A program made the translations under genes and the position numbers. A DNA stretch of 64,000 bases from Halarchaeum nitratireducens (lineage in GTDB: Archaea; Halobacteriota; Halobacteria; Halobacteriales; Halobacteriaceae). A model generated the notes under the pieces. It saw only the letters and a program-made list of their open reading frames with translations. It was not told where the DNA came from and made no database searches. The stretch covers positions 248,001-312,000 of the forward strand of contig NZ_BMOQ01000002.1 of NCBI RefSeq assembly GCF_014647155.1, in the 5' to 3' direction. This document shows, piece by piece, positions 8,593 through 17,260 of the stretch (positions are counted from its first letter, which is position 1; every line of letters starts with the position of its first letter).

Positions 8593-9603
8593 ATGGAGAA
8601 GCTTCTCGTGCGAGCGGTCCGGGGGGAGGACGTCGAGCGCCCGCCCGTGTGGCTGATGCGTCAGGCGGGGCGGCACATCCCGGAGTACCGCGAGATCCGC
8701 GAGGAGTACAGCTTCTTGGAGGCGATCAAGACCCCCGAGGTCGCCGAGCGGATCACCCTCCTCCCGTGGGAGCGCTATCGGCCCGACGGCGTCGTGATGT
8801 TCTCGGACATCCTCACCGTCCTCGAACCGCTGGGATTCGACTACCGCATCGAGAGCGGCGTCGGCCCCGTGATCGAGGACCCCTTCGAGGGCCCCGGAGA
8901 CGTGCCCGAGGAGTACGCACCGATCGGCGACGAACTCGACTACGTCGGCGCGCTCCTCGACCGCCTCGATCGGTCGGTCGGGGACGAGACGTCGCTCATC
9001 GGCTTCGCCGGCGGGCCGTTCACCCTCGCCTCCTACATCGTCGCCGGCGGGTCGTCGCGCCACGACGAGATCCGCCAGCTTCGCGCGCGCCACCCCGAGG
9101 CCTTCGCGGCGCTCCTCGACGTCATCGCGGACGCCGTCCTCGACTCGCTGCGGTACCAGGTCGATCACGGCGCAGACGTCGTTCAGCTCTTCGACACGTA
9201 CGCGGGCGAGCTCGCACCCGCCGACTACCGCGAGTTCCTCCAGCCGCTCCACCGCCGGATCTGCGCGGGCGTCGACGCGCCCGTCATCCTGTTCGTGCGC
9301 AACATGGCGGGCCGACTCGACGCGCTCGCCGACGCGGACCCCGACGCCGTGAGCCTCGACTGGACGGTCGACATCGCGGACGCGCGCGACGAACTCGGGG
9401 ACGTCGCCGTGCAGGGGAACATGGACCCGCAGTACCTCTTCGGCGACGAGTCGTTCGTCCGCGCGGAGGCGGAGCGGGTCATCGAGGCCGCGGGCCCGCG
9501 CGGCCACGTCCTCAACCTCGGCCACGGCGTCCACGCGGACACGCCGGTGGAGAGCGTACGGGCCTTCGTCGAGACGGCGAAGAACTGGGAGTACGAGAGC
9601 TAG
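8593..9603 (+). CDS. hemE: Uroporphyrinogen III decarboxylase
   Basis: A 336-residue enzyme that decarboxylates the four acetate chains of uroporphyrinogen III to coproporphyrinogen III. MRQAGR at residues 22-27 is the substrate-binding signature, and the catalytic Asp is in FSDIL (D72). The terminal block GHGVHADTPVE is also typical. The ATG at 8593 is chosen because MEKLLVRAVRGE is the usual N-terminus. It converges on hemG with a 1-bp gap (stop 9603, stop 9605). Clustering with hemH and hemG indicates heme synthesis. Confidence 0.93.
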   Translation: MEKLLVRAVRGEDVERPPVWLMRQAGRHIPEYREIREEYSFLEAIKTPEVAERITLLPWERYRPDGVVMFSDILTVLEPLGFDYRIESGVGPVIEDPFEGPGDVPEEYAPIGDELDYVGALLDRLDRSVGDETSLIGFAGGPFTLASYIVAGGSSRHDEIRQLRARHPEAFAALLDVIADAVLDSLRYQVDHGADVVQLFDTYAGELAPADYREFLQPLHRRICAGVDAPVILFVRNMAGRLDALADADPDAVSLDWTVDIADARDELGDVAVQGNMDPQYLFGDESFVRAEAERVIEAAGPRGHVLNLGHGVHADTPVESVRAFVETAKNWEYES

Positions 9604-9604
9604 A

Positions 9605-10900
9605 CTAGGCGAGGCGGTCGGCGACGCGCTCGGCCTCCCGGACGCGCCCGGGGACGCCGACGCGCGCCGTGTAGTTCGTGGCGAGCGTGACGCCGTCGGG
9701 GAGATCGAGACGGTCGAGCGCCGCCCACGACTCGTCGTAGGCCGGGAGGGCGTCTTGGCCGACCCAGACGTCCCGGACGTGCGCGGCGGCGTCCATCACG
9801 GCCTCGAACTCGTCGGCGGCGATCGTCCCGATGTCCGCGGGATCCTCCTCGACGATCCGCCCGTCGTCCATCCCGCCGAGGAACGCCGTGTACTGTCCGG
9901 TTCGCCCGAAGAGGCTGTGGTGCCACGAGACGCCGAGCGTCCGCAGCGACTCGGTGCGACGCACCTGATAGCCGAAGCCCTCGCGGCGCGCGTCCGAGTA
10001 CATCGCCACGACCGCGAGCGGGTTGTACCGGAGCTCGGCGAGCGCGGCCGCGGAGTCGGGCGCGACGCGTTCGAGGAGGTCGGCGGCGGCCGGCGCGGGG
10101 ACGGTGAGCACGACGTCGTCGGCCGCGATCGTCCCGTCGGGCGTCGAGACGGCGTAACGCTCGCCGTCGCGCTCGATCGCGGTGGCGGGCGTGTCGCGGC
10201 GCACGCGATCGGCGTAGCGCTCGGCGAGCGCGCTCGGGAGCCGCTGGAGCCCGCCCTCGATCGACACCGGGGGCGGGGTCTCCCGATCGCCCGTCGCGCG
10301 CGCCAGCAGGGGACGGAAGAGGGAGCCGTGTTCCTCCTGCATCCGGAGGAGCGCGGGGAGCGCGCGTCGCACGGGCATCCGATCGGGGTCGGACCCGTAC
10401 GTCCCGCCGTAGATCGGCTCGACGAGGTTGCGGTACGCGGTCCGGCCGAAGGACCGCCGGACGGCGCTCCCGACGGACTCGTCCGGGCGGACGTCGCCCG
10501 TCAGCGGCTCGGCGAGGACGCGGAGCTTCGCGTACCACGGGAGGAGGTCGGTGCGGACGAACGTCGAGAGGTCGAAGGGGACCTCGCGGAGCGCGCCGTC
10601 CGCGTAGACGTAGAGCGGGAGGCCGTCGTCCGCGACGATGAGGTCGTCGCGGAGCCCCGCGGCGTCCACGAGCGCGGCGATCCCGTCGGTCAGTCTGAGC
10701 CGGTTCGGGCCGTGCTCGGCGACGAGACCGTCGTCGAGCGGCTGGGAGTCGATGACGCCGCCGGCCTCGCCGGTGGCCTCGAGCGTGACGCACGAGACGT
10801 CGCGCTCGGCGAGGGCGTGGGTGAGCGCGAGACCCGTGATCCCCGCGCCGACCACGGCGACGTCGACGTCCGCATCGCTCGCGTCGGCGACCACGGTCAC
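9605..10900 (-). CDS. hemG: Protoporphyrinogen/coproporphyrinogen III oxidase (HemG/HemY family, FAD)
   Basis: A 431-residue FAD flavoprotein. The dinucleotide fold VDVAVVGAGITGLALTHAL lies at the N-terminus and a C-terminal segment ATNYTARVGVPGRVREAERVA binds the FAD end. Internal family features include EHGPNRLR and VEPIYGGTYGSDP. I place the start at GTG 10898-10900, overlapping the hemH stop (GTGA); a start at 10954 would overlap hemH by 58 bp. Members either oxidise protoporphyrinogen IX or coproporphyrinogen III (CgoX). The hemE/hemH context alone does not distinguish them. Confidence 0.88.
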   Translation of the reverse strand: MTVVADASDADVDVAVVGAGITGLALTHALAERDVSCVTLEATGEAGGVIDSQPLDDGLVAEHGPNRLRLTDGIAALVDAAGLRDDLIVADDGLPLYVYADGALREVPFDLSTFVRTDLLPWYAKLRVLAEPLTGDVRPDESVGSAVRRSFGRTAYRNLVEPIYGGTYGSDPDRMPVRRALPALLRMQEEHGSLFRPLLARATGDRETPPPVSIEGGLQRLPSALAERYADRVRRDTPATAIERDGERYAVSTPDGTIAADDVVLTVPAPAAADLLERVAPDSAAALAELRYNPLAVVAMYSDARREGFGYQVRRTESLRTLGVSWHHSLFGRTGQYTAFLGGMDDGRIVEEDPADIGTIAADEFEAVMDAAAHVRDVWVGQDALPAYDESWAALDRLDLPDGVTLATNYTARVGVPGRVREAERVADRLA

Positions 10901-11946
10901 TCGGCGCGCGGCGCGTTCAGGCACATCGCGCCCTCCTCGGCCGCGCACTGACACTCACGGAGCTGGTAGTACTCGGGATCGACGTCGGCCGCGAACGGCT
11001 CGACGAGGTCGGCGAGCAGGTCGGCGAAGCGCGGGTCGTCGTGCGGGACCGGGACTCGAAAGAGCTCCTTGCCGGCTTCCTCGACCTCCTCGCGGAGCTC
11101 GATGTCGAGTTCGGAGAGCGTCTCGGACTGCTCGTGCATGAAGCTCACCGGCTCGACGACGACGCGCTCGGCGTCGTTCTCGACGGCGACGTCCTCGGTC
11201 TCCGGCTCGGTCCACGGGATGTCGCGGTTCTCGTGATTCTGGTAGCCGACGGTGTACTCGTCGACGCCGACGAGGTGGGCGAGCGCCGTCGTGAACTCCT
11301 CGACGTAGACGTCGTAGCGCGACCCCTCGTCGAGGTAGTGGGTCGGCGTCCCGTGCGCGGAGAAGAGGACCATGGTGTCCTCGGAGCCGAGGTCGAGGCC
11401 CTCGCGATCGGCGTACTCGCGCATGTTGTCGGCACGCAGGCGCGTGTACGTTGGGTGGCGGTGCCAACCCGAGATCCGATCGACCGGGACGTCCCAGTCA
11501 GCGGCCTCGACGGCGTCGTTGAGGTCGCCGAGGGCGTCGACGGTCGTCGAGGGACCACAGAGCGGGTAGATCGGGAGGCCGACGAGGCGATCGACGCCGT
11601 CGGCCTTCGCGGCCTCGACGGCGTCGGCGATGGTCGGCTCGGAGAACTGCGTCCCGAGGTAGCCGGTGACATCGAAGCCGCGTTCGGTGAGGACGTCGAC
11701 GACGGCGTCGACCTGCGCCTTCGCCTGCGGGTTCAGCGGGGAGCCGCCGATGTCCTCGTACTCGTCGATGAGGCTGGGGGCGCGCTTCTCCGCGAGCTCG
11801 CGCGAGCGCTCGCGGGCCTGCTCCTCGGGCATGTCGCCTTCGAGGAAGCGGTTGTTGTAGAAGATACGCTCGAGATAAGGGACGACCTCCTCGCGCGTTG
11901 GCTCGGACGGTTCGCCGAAGTTCAGGAGGATGACTCCTGTCGTCAT
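10897..11946 (-). CDS. hemH: Ferrochelatase with C-terminal Cys motif
   Basis: A 349-residue ferrochelatase that inserts Fe2+ into the porphyrin. The active-site His is in FSAHGTP (H198) and the conserved HEQSETL block lies near residue 270. Exactly four cysteines are present: C130 (IYPLC) and C332, C334 and C342 in the C-terminal tail. That one-plus-three layout resembles bacterial ferrochelatases known to hold a [2Fe-2S] cluster. First gene of a hemH-hemG pair on this strand. Whether the substrate is protoporphyrin IX or coproporphyrin III cannot be told from sequence by eye. Confidence 0.92.
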   Translation of the reverse strand: MTTGVILLNFGEPSEPTREEVVPYLERIFYNNRFLEGDMPEEQARERSRELAEKRAPSLIDEYEDIGGSPLNPQAKAQVDAVVDVLTERGFDVTGYLGTQFSEPTIADAVEAAKADGVDRLVGLPIYPLCGPSTTVDALGDLNDAVEAADWDVPVDRISGWHRHPTYTRLRADNMREYADREGLDLGSEDTMVLFSAHGTPTHYLDEGSRYDVYVEEFTTALAHLVGVDEYTVGYQNHENRDIPWTEPETEDVAVENDAERVVVEPVSFMHEQSETLSELDIELREEVEEAGKELFRVPVPHDDPRFADLLADLVEPFAADVDPEYYQLRECQCAAEEGAMCLNAPRAE

Positions 11947-12113
11947 ACGCGTTCGTTGGGCGCCGGCGGGCCAAAAGGTATCGGTTGCCGAACCCGCGGT
12001 ACGGCCGTCGAACCGGTCGGTATATGACGTCCGAGGGCGTTCACGAGTGGTCGTTAAACGATCAGGTGAGCAGAGACAACCATTATGGTACGCGATCGAA
12101 GTCGTGTAAGCGG

Positions 12114-12764
12114 ATGCCCCGCAGAACGAAACGATGTGCCCTCACCATCGGGCTCGTCGGTGCCCTCCTCCTCGCCGGTTGCTCGACGCTGCCGTCGGGT
12201 GGGCTGAACGCCGACGCGGTCGGAGAGCAGGTCCAGCATCGCTACGACGCGATCGAGGGGTACAGCGCGACCGTCACGAAGACGGTCGAAGCGAACGACG
12301 AGACCTCGACGGTCCGCGCCCACGTCTCCGCGGACGTCGACGGCGCGACGACGGTCACGTACCGAAGCGGCCCCGACGCGGGGACGACGGTACGCTACGA
12401 AACGCCGACGCGCGCGCCCGTCCTCTCGGCCGGACGGCGCGACGCGGCGACCCGTGACGCGACGTACGGCGCGCTCGCGGCGTCGCTCGTTCGGACGAGC
12501 AACGTCTCGGTCGACGGGACGACGGTCCTCGACGGCCACCGGACCGCGATCGTCTCGCTCAGCCCCGCGAACGCGAGTGTGAACGACACCGAGCGGCGCG
12601 TCTGGGTCGACACCGACCGCCGGATCCCCCTCCGCGTCGAGACGACGTGGACGACGGCGAGCGGGACGACCGTCACCGAGACGGTCCGGTACGAGAACGT
12701 GACCCTCAGCGAGACGGATAGCGCGAACGAGACGGGGACGCGGAATACGGTGAGCGCGACGTGA
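12114..12764 (+). CDS. Secreted lipoprotein, LolA-like
   Basis: A 216-residue predicted lipoprotein. Basic N-terminus MPRRTKR, a hydrophobic stretch and the lipobox LLLAGC (Cys near residue 23) make up the signal. The mature part begins with YDAIEGYSATVTKTVEAND and is rich in beta-strand Thr/Val repeats, as in archaeal proteins related to the lipoprotein carrier LolA. The ATG at 12114 places the signal at the very N-terminus; longer upstream starts do not. Its TGA overlaps the GTG of the S49 peptidase by 4 bp, so it is the first gene of a three-gene envelope operon. Function unknown. Confidence 0.7.
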   Translation: MPRRTKRCALTIGLVGALLLAGCSTLPSGGLNADAVGEQVQHRYDAIEGYSATVTKTVEANDETSTVRAHVSADVDGATTVTYRSGPDAGTTVRYETPTRAPVLSAGRRDAATRDATYGALAASLVRTSNVSVDGTTVLDGHRTAIVSLSPANASVNDTERRVWVDTDRRIPLRVETTWTTASGTTVTETVRYENVTLSETDSANETGTRNTVSAT

Positions 12765-13663
12765 GCGGCGGCGAACGCTCGAAAGTCGGGCGAGTCGTCC
12801 TCGTCGGCGCGGTGATCGGCTTGCTCGTCGGCGCGGCGGTCGCCCCGACGGTCTGGGACCGGACGACCGGCCCCGACGGGAGCGTCGCCGTCGTCGAGCT
12901 CCACTCGACGATCACGAGCGACACCGCGAGCACGGTCATCGACAACCTCCGCGAGGCCAGACAGAACGACTCGATCGAGGCCGTCGTCCTGGACATCGAC
13001 AGTCCGGGCGGCGCCGCGGCGGCGAGCGAACAGCTCTACCTCGCCGTCAAGCGGACGAGGCAGGTGATGCCGGTCGTGACGAGTGTGACCGGGATGGCCG
13101 CCTCGGGCGGCTACTACACCGCGGTCGCCTCCGACGAGATCTACGTGACGCCCGCGAGTAGCGTCGGGAGCGTCGGCGTGCGGGCCACGATCCCGACTGG
13201 CGGCGTGCCAGCCGGCGAGATCGTCACCGGGCCCGACAAGGGCTCGACGGCGACGCAGACCGAAGTCCGCCAGCGCGTCGAATCGCTCCGGCGGGCGTTC
13301 GTCGGCAGCGTGATGGCCGAGCGGAACGCATCGCTGACGCTGAGCGCGAACGAACTCTCGTACGCGAAGCTCTACTCGGGCGCGCGCGGCGTCCGATTGG
13401 GGCTCGCGGACTCCATCGGCGGGGTCGACACGGCGATCAGCGCGGCGGCGAGCGAAGCCGGCCTCTCCGACTACCGGGTGGTGCGGATGGAATCGCCGAC
13501 CCCGAACGTCCTCAGCCAGCTCGGCCTCAGCGCCGACGCGGACGGGACGGCGAGCGCGAGCGCGACGTTCGGTAATCAGGGAGTCGAGACCGTCCACTAC
13601 CTGACGCTCCACGGTTCGGTCGCGGGCCCGAAGACGGAGGTGGTCGCCAATGCGAGCGCCTGA
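12761..13663 (+). CDS. sppA: S49 family serine protease (SppA-like)
   Basis: A 300-residue membrane-anchored signal peptide peptidase-like protease. One N-terminal TM segment spans about residues 10-30. IDSPGG at 79-84 forms the oxyanion region, GMAASGGYY at 111-119 holds the nucleophile Ser115, and K159 (GPDKGS) sits where the catalytic Lys of short SppA enzymes lies. The catalytic domain faces outside. GTG start overlapping the lipoprotein gene by 4 bp, and its 3' end overlaps the DUF4350 gene by 14 bp. It probably degrades signal peptides or other membrane peptides. Confidence 0.87.
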   Translation: MSGGERSKVGRVVLVGAVIGLLVGAAVAPTVWDRTTGPDGSVAVVELHSTITSDTASTVIDNLREARQNDSIEAVVLDIDSPGGAAAASEQLYLAVKRTRQVMPVVTSVTGMAASGGYYTAVASDEIYVTPASSVGSVGVRATIPTGGVPAGEIVTGPDKGSTATQTEVRQRVESLRRAFVGSVMAERNASLTLSANELSYAKLYSGARGVRLGLADSIGGVDTAISAAASEAGLSDYRVVRMESPTPNVLSQLGLSADADGTASASATFGNQGVETVHYLTLHGSVAGPKTEVVANASA

Positions 13664-14720
13664 CCTGCGACGCGGCGTCGGCGCGTTCGTCGCCGTCCTC
13701 CTCGCCGCCGTCGTCGTGACGGCCGGTGTGGGCGTCGTGAGCGACGCGGTCGGATCGAACGGAGCGACGCAGCCCGACGCCCCAGCGTACGACACGGGCG
13801 ACCTCCTGCCGACGCCGGTGGACGACGGCGGGTCCGTTCCGGCTCCTGACGCGGGGACCCAGAAGACCGTCGTCGTCGACGCCGCCCACGGGAATACCGT
13901 CGGGCGCGCGGACATGCAGCCGCTCGTGAACGCCCTGGTCGAAAGCGGTCACGAGGTACGCTTCTACACGGGCGGTGGGTCCTCGTCGCTCATCTCGGGT
14001 TCGGGGACGTCGGCACTGAACGAGACGCTCAACGATGCCGACGCCTTCGTCATCGCGGATCCCGCCGCAGCCTACAGCGGGGCGGAGGCGGACGCCGTCT
14101 CGGCGTTCGCCGACAACGGCGGACGCGTCCTCCTGCTGGGCGACACGCCGACGACGGCGACGAGCGCGTCGTCGCTCCTCGGGCTCACGGGCGAGACGAC
14201 GGCCGGGAGCGGCCAGCCGAACGCCGTCGCCGCCCGGCACGGGCTGGCGTTCAACGCCGACTACCTCTACGACATGACGGAGAACGCGAACAACTTCCAG
14301 TACGTCTACGGCTCGCCGAGCGCCGACGGCGGACTCGCCGCGGGCGTCGATCGAACCGTGTTCGACGCCGCGGTAGCCGTCGCGCACGGCGACGCGGCGA
14401 CCGCGGCGATCAGCGCCGAGAACGTCAGCCGCGAGAGCACGCGGACCACCGGGACGTACGCCGTCGCGGTGCGAAGCGGGAACGTCGCCGCGATCGGTGA
14501 CACGTGGTTCCTCTCGCCGGACGGCGCGACCGTCGCCGACAACGAGGCGCTCGTCGGGAACGTCGCCGACTTCCTCGTGAGCGGGACGAAGACCGGCACG
14601 ATCGGCGGATCGTCCGGCTCGACGGTGCGGCCGGGCGGGATTTCGCTCGACGGCGCGAACGCCGCCGGTGGATCGACGAACGCATCGAACGCGACGAACG
14701 CGACGAGCGCGACGGCCTGA
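13650..14720 (+). CDS. DUF4350 domain protein, membrane anchored
   Basis: A 356-residue protein with one N-terminal TM helix (about residues 9-32). An extracytoplasmic domain follows, beginning VVVDAAHGNTVGRADMQPLV (residues ~71-90), the DUF4350 pattern. The GGRVLLLGDTP and ADAFVIADP strands suggest a flavodoxin/GATase-like fold. The C-terminal ~40 residues are Ser/Thr/Asn/Gly-rich and end in an NATNATSATA tract, which offers several N-glycosylation sequons. It overlaps the peptidase gene by 14 bp, suggesting joint expression and a possible partnership in the envelope. Function unknown. Confidence 0.72.
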   Translation: MRAPDLRRGVGAFVAVLLAAVVVTAGVGVVSDAVGSNGATQPDAPAYDTGDLLPTPVDDGGSVPAPDAGTQKTVVVDAAHGNTVGRADMQPLVNALVESGHEVRFYTGGGSSSLISGSGTSALNETLNDADAFVIADPAAAYSGAEADAVSAFADNGGRVLLLGDTPTTATSASSLLGLTGETTAGSGQPNAVAARHGLAFNADYLYDMTENANNFQYVYGSPSADGGLAAGVDRTVFDAAVAVAHGDAATAAISAENVSRESTRTTGTYAVAVRSGNVAAIGDTWFLSPDGATVADNEALVGNVADFLVSGTKTGTIGGSSGSTVRPGGISLDGANAAGGSTNASNATNATSATA

Positions 14721-14785
14721 GAGACGGCGCGTCGACGAGCGCGGGAGGCGAAACGCTTGTGTCGCCCTCCCCCGAAAGTCGATCG

Positions 14786-14995
14786 ATGACGAGTGACGAC
14801 GAGCAGCCGACCGCCCCGGTCGTCTGTACGGCCTGTGGGACCACGAACCGCGTGCCGCTCTCGGAGGTCGCCGAGACCGTCGAGCGGCACAACGAGCGCG
14901 TCCACGACGGGGCCGCGAAGGCCGAAGTCGACCCGGACGTCGCCGACCAGCTCGCCGACCTCGTCGCGCGCGATCTCGGGTTCCTCGACGAGTGA
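14786..14995 (+). CDS. Small C2H2-type zinc-finger-like protein
   Basis: A 69-residue acidic protein. Cys14-x2-Cys17 (VCTACG) and His35-x4-His40 (RHNERVH) give a C-x2-C-x17-H-x4-H arrangement that could bind one zinc ion. The C-terminal half DVADQLADLVARDLGFL is predicted helical. The ATG at 14786 lies 65 bp after the DUF4350 stop; a purine-rich stretch upstream could serve as ribosome-binding site. Small zinc-finger proteins of this size are common in haloarchaea. Function unknown; possibly a nucleic-acid or protein adaptor. Confidence 0.65.
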   Translation: MTSDDEQPTAPVVCTACGTTNRVPLSEVAETVERHNERVHDGAAKAEVDPDVADQLADLVARDLGFLDE

Positions 14996-15034
14996 GGTGA
15001 CGACTCGAACGCGCGCCGCGGCACCGACAGTCAG

Positions 15035-15047
15035 ACTATTCAATAGT
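15035..15047. terminator. Short hairpin between convergent genes
   Basis: ACTATT-C-AATAGT, a perfect 6-bp inverted repeat, followed at 15060 by a TACTTTTTGAC T-run on the + strand. It lies between the convergent zinc-finger and SDR genes. A shared terminator is plausible but the stem is too short to be sure. Confidence 0.3.
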
Positions 15048-15154
15048 ACTGCCCAGTAATACTTTTTGACGGGCGCATCCGTGAGCGTGTCCCGAGCGGG
15101 CTGATAGGCCGTCGTGGACGCGATCCCTCACCGCGGCGCGAACGCCCGCCGGCG

Positions 15155-15898
15155 CTACCAGTCGGAGAACTTATCCCGGCGGAAGAGATCGAGCTCTTGG
15201 ACGACGTTCGGGTCCTCTTGGGCCGCCGCGAAGGCGATGGCGCGCGCGACGTCCGCGGGCTCGGCGGCGTCGCCGGGATCGAGGGCGTCGGCGAAGCTCT
15301 CGCCGTCCTCGCTCCCGAACTCCGTTCGGACCTCAGTCGGGTTGATCGCCGTCACGCCGACGCCCGCCTCGCCGGTGCTCCCCTGCAGGCTCAGCGCGAA
15401 CCCGCGCGTCCACCACTTCGTCGCGGCGTACACCGGCGCGCCGGGGCGCGGATACTGGCCGGCCATACTTCCGAGGAAGATCAGGTTCCCCCGGCGTTCC
15501 TTCAGGTGCGGCATGGCGGCGCGCGCGACGTGGAACATCCCGTCGCAGTTCACGTCCATCATCTGCCGATAGGCGTCGAGGTCGAGGTCCTCGATGGCCG
15601 TCTCGGTGCGACCGAGGCCGGCGTTGTTCACCACGACGTCGAGGCCGCCGAAGCGCTCGACCGCCGCGTCGACGAGCGCCTCGACGGCGTCGGCGTCGGT
15701 CACGTCCGTCGGATGGGCGACGGCGTCGACGTCGTGGTCGCGGGTGACCTCGGCCGCGAGCGTTTCGAGGCGCTCCTCGCGGCGGGCGCTCAGGACGACG
15801 TTCGCGCCGCGGGAGGCGAGTTCGCGGGCGGTCGCCGCACCGATCCCCGAACTCGCGCCCGTGACGAGCGCCGTCGCGTCGGTCAGCGTATCCGTCAT
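15155..15898 (-). CDS. SDR-family NAD(P)-dependent oxidoreductase
   Basis: A 247-residue classical short-chain dehydrogenase. Coenzyme motif TGASSGIG at residues 13-20 and NNAG at 91-94. The catalytic triad is Ser144 (FLGSMAG), Tyr157 and Lys161 (YAATK). A basic ARREER segment at 38-43 after the second strand favours NADP. C-terminal part ends EDPNVVQELDLFRRDKFSDW, as in haloarchaeal homologues related to serine 3-dehydrogenase-like SDRs. Transcribed alone, convergent with the zinc-finger gene. Substrate not predictable. Confidence 0.88.
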   Translation of the reverse strand: MTDTLTDATALVTGASSGIGAATARELASRGANVVLSARREERLETLAAEVTRDHDVDAVAHPTDVTDADAVEALVDAAVERFGGLDVVVNNAGLGRTETAIEDLDLDAYRQMMDVNCDGMFHVARAAMPHLKERRGNLIFLGSMAGQYPRPGAPVYAATKWWTRGFALSLQGSTGEAGVGVTAINPTEVRTEFGSEDGESFADALDPGDAAEPADVARAIAFAAAQEDPNVVQELDLFRRDKFSDW

Positions 15899-15976
15899 AC
15901 ACGGGATCGGTGCGGCGAACGGCTTAACCGTTCGGGGACCCGGCGGGGAGACTGCCCGACTCCGGACCGAACGACG

Positions 15977-16219
15977 TCAGTCGTCCGGCGCGAGTTCCGG
16001 CGGGAGGCCGTCGGATTCGATGGCGTACGTCAGCCACTGCCTGACGAGCGAGTCGACCGTAACGACGAGAACGACGCAGGCGACGACCAAGAACCCGACG
16101 ATACCGAGGATGGCCGCGACGCCACCGGCGCTGAACAGGGCGAGCGCGAACAGTGCGGCGAAGCCGATGCCGGTGACGACCGTCGCGACGTAGCCGCCGA
16201 GGGAGGGCTTGGAGGCCAT
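15977..16219 (-). CDS. Small two-helix membrane protein
   Basis: An 80-residue protein with two predicted membrane helices (about residues 8-30 and 33-56) separated by a Gly turn. The soluble C-terminal tail is acidic and ends PPELAPDD. No recognised domain. It lies 48 bp downstream of thiR on the same strand, so it could be cotranscribed with it, but nothing else links it to thiamine. Codon use looks like that of neighbouring core genes. Function unknown. Confidence 0.6.
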   Translation of the reverse strand: MASKPSLGGYVATVVTGIGFAALFALALFSAGGVAAILGIVGFLVVACVVLVVTVDSLVRQWLTYAIESDGLPPELAPDD

Positions 16220-16267
16220 GGGGAACGGGTCGAACGCGCGCGTCCTAAGCCTTCGGTTGCCACACCA

Positions 16268-17203
16268 TCACTCGCCTACGGCGTCGACGAGCGTCAGCGC
16301 GCGTTCGACGGCGTCGCGGGCGTCCGCGCCGAAGACGTAGCAGATCGGCTCCATCCCGTACGCGCCGTCGTGGTAGGCGACGGTGGGCACGCCGTCGGCG
16401 AACGCCTCACGGAGTTCGGCCGCACGGTCGTCGTAGCCCGCGTCGAACTCGACGGGGTCGTACCCACGCGAACGCGAGGCGTCGAGGAGCGCGTCGCTCG
16501 TCGCCACGTTCAGCGCCCCGCCGACGGTGTCGTCCCGCTCGGCCGCGACGAGCAGCGCGCTCGCCACGTGTTGTGACGCCCCGAACGCCGGCTCCGAGGG
16601 GACCTCGACTCGCCCGCGGATCGCGTGCAGTCTCCCGGGGACGGCGGCGACGTCGGCCGGTTCGTCGGCGTCGGGAAGCGCGCTCGCCACGTTCGTCCCG
16701 ACGTTCGGGACGTGAGCCGACGTCGCGTCCGCGGCGGCGAAGCGCCGGACGGCCGTGCGGACGTCGCGGAGCGTCTCGCGTTCGCGCGCCGCCGCGCCGT
16801 CGCGCCCGCGGACGCAGAGGTCGCACCCCCGGCCGTCGAGTGCGGGCATCGCGTCCTCGTGGAGGGCACAGATCGGCCCGCGATCGACGAAGGAATCGAG
16901 CAGTCGGCGGAACTCGACCAGCGCATCGTATCCCGTGTAGTCGCCCGCGGTCCACCCGTCGGCGACGCGCTCGACCGTCTCCGTGAAGCGTTCGTCGTTC
17001 GCGAGTCGATCGGTGGTGCGGGCCTCGCCGGCGAGGTAGTTGCTCACCGCGGCCTGCGTGACGCCGAGGAAGCCCGCGATCTCTCGCTGGGAGCGACCGC
17101 GCTCGGAGAGCGCACGGGCGAGCGCGACGCGCATCGTCGGGATGAACTCGTCCGCGATCACCTCGGCGGGGAGCACGAGACCGTCGTCGCGTGTCGTCTC
17201 CAT
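16268..17203 (-). CDS. thiR: HTH-ThiN transcriptional regulator of thiamine genes
   Basis: A 311-residue protein. The N-terminal Xre-type HTH (about residues 25-58) is SQREIAGFLGVTQAAVSNYLAG. A linker with Cys residues (DLCVRG, CALHEDAMP) follows, and the C-terminal ThiN domain (about 150-305) includes PNVGTNVASALPDA and VAAVPGRLHAI. In archaea this HTH-ThiN fusion is ThiR, a thiamine-phosphate-sensing repressor of thiamine synthesis and uptake genes. Free ThiN is the catalytic thiamine-phosphate synthase; the fusion to an HTH favours regulation. It is divergent from a tenA-tenA-symporter operon, which is the obvious target. Confidence 0.88.
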   Translation of the reverse strand: METTRDDGLVLPAEVIADEFIPTMRVALARALSERGRSQREIAGFLGVTQAAVSNYLAGEARTTDRLANDERFTETVERVADGWTAGDYTGYDALVEFRRLLDSFVDRGPICALHEDAMPALDGRGCDLCVRGRDGAAARERETLRDVRTAVRRFAAADATSAHVPNVGTNVASALPDADEPADVAAVPGRLHAIRGRVEVPSEPAFGASQHVASALLVAAERDDTVGGALNVATSDALLDASRSRGYDPVEFDAGYDDRAAELREAFADGVPTVAYHDGAYGMEPICYVFGADARDAVERALTLVDAVGE

Positions 17204-17221
17204 GGGCGATAATCCAGTTAT

Positions 17222-17242
17222 ACCACTAAATTATATAGGTGG
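17222..17242. promoter_or_regulatory. Candidate ThiR operator/promoter between thiR and tenA
   Basis: The 57-bp divergent gap holds a TATA-like AT stretch (17228-17237) flanked by CCAC (17223-17226) and GTGG (17239-17242), a 4-bp inverted repeat around the box. The tenA ATG is 19 bp downstream of the arms. The position fits a repressor site controlling both directions; the repeat is short, so this is inference. Confidence 0.35.
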
Positions 17243-17260
17243 CGATGACGAGGGGCCGAT

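Noticed and set aside
17204-17260. TPP riboswitch upstream of tenA
   Set aside because: The gap is only 57 bp and lacks the conserved TPP-aptamer sequences; thiR nearby argues for protein control.
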